This document shows positions 62,634-64,000 of a stretch of 64,000 nucleotides of DNA, piece after piece. How positions within the stretch are numbered: position 1 is the stretch's first letter; each line of letters begins with the position of its first letter. Made by a program: the position numbers and the translations under genes. A model generated the notes under the pieces. It searched no databases and was not told the origin of the DNA. It saw nothing but the letters and a program-made list of their open reading frames with translations. This stretch comes from Flavivirga sp. 57AJ16 (GTDB lineage Bacteria; Bacteroidota; Bacteroidia; Flavobacteriales; Flavobacteriaceae), in NCBI RefSeq assembly GCF_028736925.1, contig NZ_JAQZAT010000003.1, forward strand, positions 248,001 to 312,000, given 5' to 3'.

Positions 62634-64000
62634 ATGACAAAATATAACTTATACACACACTACAAAAAAATACTGGCAGACACCATCACGCCTGTAAGTA
62701 TATACCTTAAAATTAGAGACAAGTACCCTAATAGTATATTACTTGAGAGTAGTGACTATCATGCTAACGATAACAGTTTTTCCTATATCTGTTTTAATCC
62801 AATAGCTTCAATTAAAGTTGAAAATGATCTTATTAGTCAAACGTTTCCAGACGGAAGTTCATTAGAGAGCAAAATAACAGATCGTATGAATGTCTCTGAA
62901 GAAATACATCAATTCACAAAACGATTTGAGATTAATTCAGATACCGATTTTAAATTTATAAACAATGGTATTTTTGGTTATTTAGCCTATGATGCCGTAC
63001 GTTATTTTGAAGACATTAAAATATCCAAAAAAGATAATTCAATAAATATTCCAGATGCTTATTATGCGGTTTATCAGAACATCATTGCTATAAATCATTA
63101 TAAAAATGAAGCCTATATTTTTGCACATTGCCATAATACGGAAAGTAATATTGATGAAATAGACCATTTAATAAAAGTTAAAAACTTTGCATCATATAGT
63201 TTCTATTCAAAAGGAGATATCACATCTAATTTAACAGATGATGAATATAAAACACATGTGGAATTGGCAAAAAAACACTGCGCACGAGGTGATGTATTTC
63301 AATTAGTATTATCTAAAAACTTTGCACAAGAATTTAAAGGTGATGAGTTTAATGTATATCGAGCATTAAGAAGCATAAACCCATCTCCGTACCTATTCTA
63401 TTTTGATTACGGAAACTTTAAGATTTTTGGAAGTTCGCCAGAAGCCCAACTTATTGTAAGTGATAATAAAGCTGAGATTCATCCCATCGCCGGAACATTT
63501 AAAAGGACTGGAAACGATTCCCAAGATGCCGAATTAGCAAAACAGTTGGTAAAGGACGATAAAGAAAATGCAGAACATGTCATGTTAGTGGACCTAGCTA
63601 GAAATGATTTAAGCCGACATGGTAGCCATGTTACCGTCGATACTTATAGAGAAGTTCAGTTTTTCTCACACGTTATTCATCTCGTAAGCAAAGTTACTGG
63701 TGAGAAACATAAAGGCACCTCCACTATGCAAGTAGTTGCAGATACATTTCCCGCAGGGACGTTAAGTGGTGCGCCAAAACATAGAGCGATGCAACTCATT
63801 GAACAATACGAAAAAACGAGTCGTTCTTTTTATGGCGGAGCCATTGGTTTTATGGACTTTGAAGGTAATTTTAATCATGCTATTATGATTAGAACCTTTT
63901 TAAGTAAAAACCACAAATTACATTGGCAAGCTGGAGCAGGGTTAGTTTCAAAATCTAATTCAGAAAACGAATTACAAGAAGTGTATAACAAATTAGGAGC
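62634..64000 (+). CDS. trpE: Anthranilate synthase component I (3' end outside window)
   Basis: 455 residues visible. It forms anthranilate from chorismate with the TrpG glutaminase. Marks are an N-terminal LLESSDY (tryptophan feedback site region), CARGDVFQLVLSKNF, INPSPYLFYFDYG, GSSPEAQL, HPIAGTFKRTG, HVMLVDLARNDLSRH, FPAGTLSGAPKHRAM and YGGAIGFMDF ... IMIRTFL. The ATG at 62634 is the natural start, only 12 bases after the inverted repeat of the inserted element, so its ribosome-binding region was partly supplied by the element end. It is expected to be followed by trpG and the rest of the operon. Control is by the attenuator upstream. Confidence 0.95.
   Translation, partial: MTKYNLYTHYKKILADTITPVSIYLKIRDKYPNSILLESSDYHANDNSFSYICFNPIASIKVENDLISQTFPDGSSLESKITDRMNVSEEIHQFTKRFEINSDTDFKFINNGIFGYLAYDAVRYFEDIKISKKDNSINIPDAYYAVYQNIIAINHYKNEAYIFAHCHNTESNIDEIDHLIKVKNFASYSFYSKGDITSNLTDDEYKTHVELAKKHCARGDVFQLVLSKNFAQEFKGDEFNVYRALRSINPSPYLFYFDYGNFKIFGSSPEAQLIVSDNKAEIHPIAGTFKRTGNDSQDAELAKQLVKDDKENAEHVMLVDLARNDLSRHGSHVTVDTYREVQFFSHVIHLVSKVTGEKHKGTSTMQVVADTFPAGTLSGAPKHRAMQLIEQYEKTSRSFYGGAIGFMDFEGNFNHAIMIRTFLSKNHKLHWQAGAGLVSKSNSENELQEVYNKLG

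Overview
The window reads as chromosomal DNA of a marine-type member of the Flavobacteriia (Bacteroidota). The evidence is low G+C, SusC/SusD pairs, several proteins ending in type IX secretion (T9SS) sorting domains, promoters of the Bacteroidota TAnnTTTG type, and an ECF-sigma/FecR pair of the Bacteroidota kind. No rRNA, tRNA or CRISPR array was seen.

Layout. (1) 1-3250: the 5' part of an RND efflux adaptor gene, a small secreted protein, and a decayed polyphosphate kinase gene cut off where the sugar locus begins. (2) 3273-55584: a very large polysaccharide utilization locus in two halves. The left half (3273-25921) is AraC-linked: GH97, a clan GH-D enzyme, GH36, SusD, SusC, a cytoplasmic DUF5107-TPR protein, a sugar MFS porter and an AraC regulator, with divergent galM, a T9SS binding-type protein and a GH2. 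The right half (26434-53569) is linked to an ECF sigma/FecR pair: GH31, GH43, GH27, GH31, GH76, GH31, a small lipoprotein, SusE, SusD, an STN-bearing SusC, FecR and sigma. A lone sulfatase (54094-55584) follows. (3) 55931-61653: an octaheme cytochrome-TPR lipoprotein, a small membrane protein, two rhodaneses and two thioredoxin-fold proteins. (4) 61730-64000: the start of a trp operon, with a three-Trp leader peptide, an attenuator and trpE (cut by the window edge). A ~700-bp GIY-YIG repeat element sits between attenuator and trpE.

How it works together (inference). Surface and periplasmic enzymes of GH27, GH36, GH97, the clan-D type and GH2 would strip galactose. GH76 would cut an alpha-1,6-mannan-like backbone, and the three GH31s and the GH43 would deal with further linkages. 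Two SusCD systems import oligosaccharides, the MFS porter brings in small sugars, and GalM equilibrates released aldoses, most likely galactose. A galactosylated alpha-mannan-like glycan, perhaps lightly sulfated, is the best guess, not a demonstrated substrate.

Most notable signals: the trp attenuator separated from trpE by a mobile repeat; a GH76 carrying two beta-gamma-crystallin domains with all four calcium motifs intact; a GH31 fused to four SusE/F-like modules; a GH31 with two CBMs nested in its N-terminal domain; the DUF5107-TPR protein; and an 18-bp box at matching distance upstream of two neighbouring genes.
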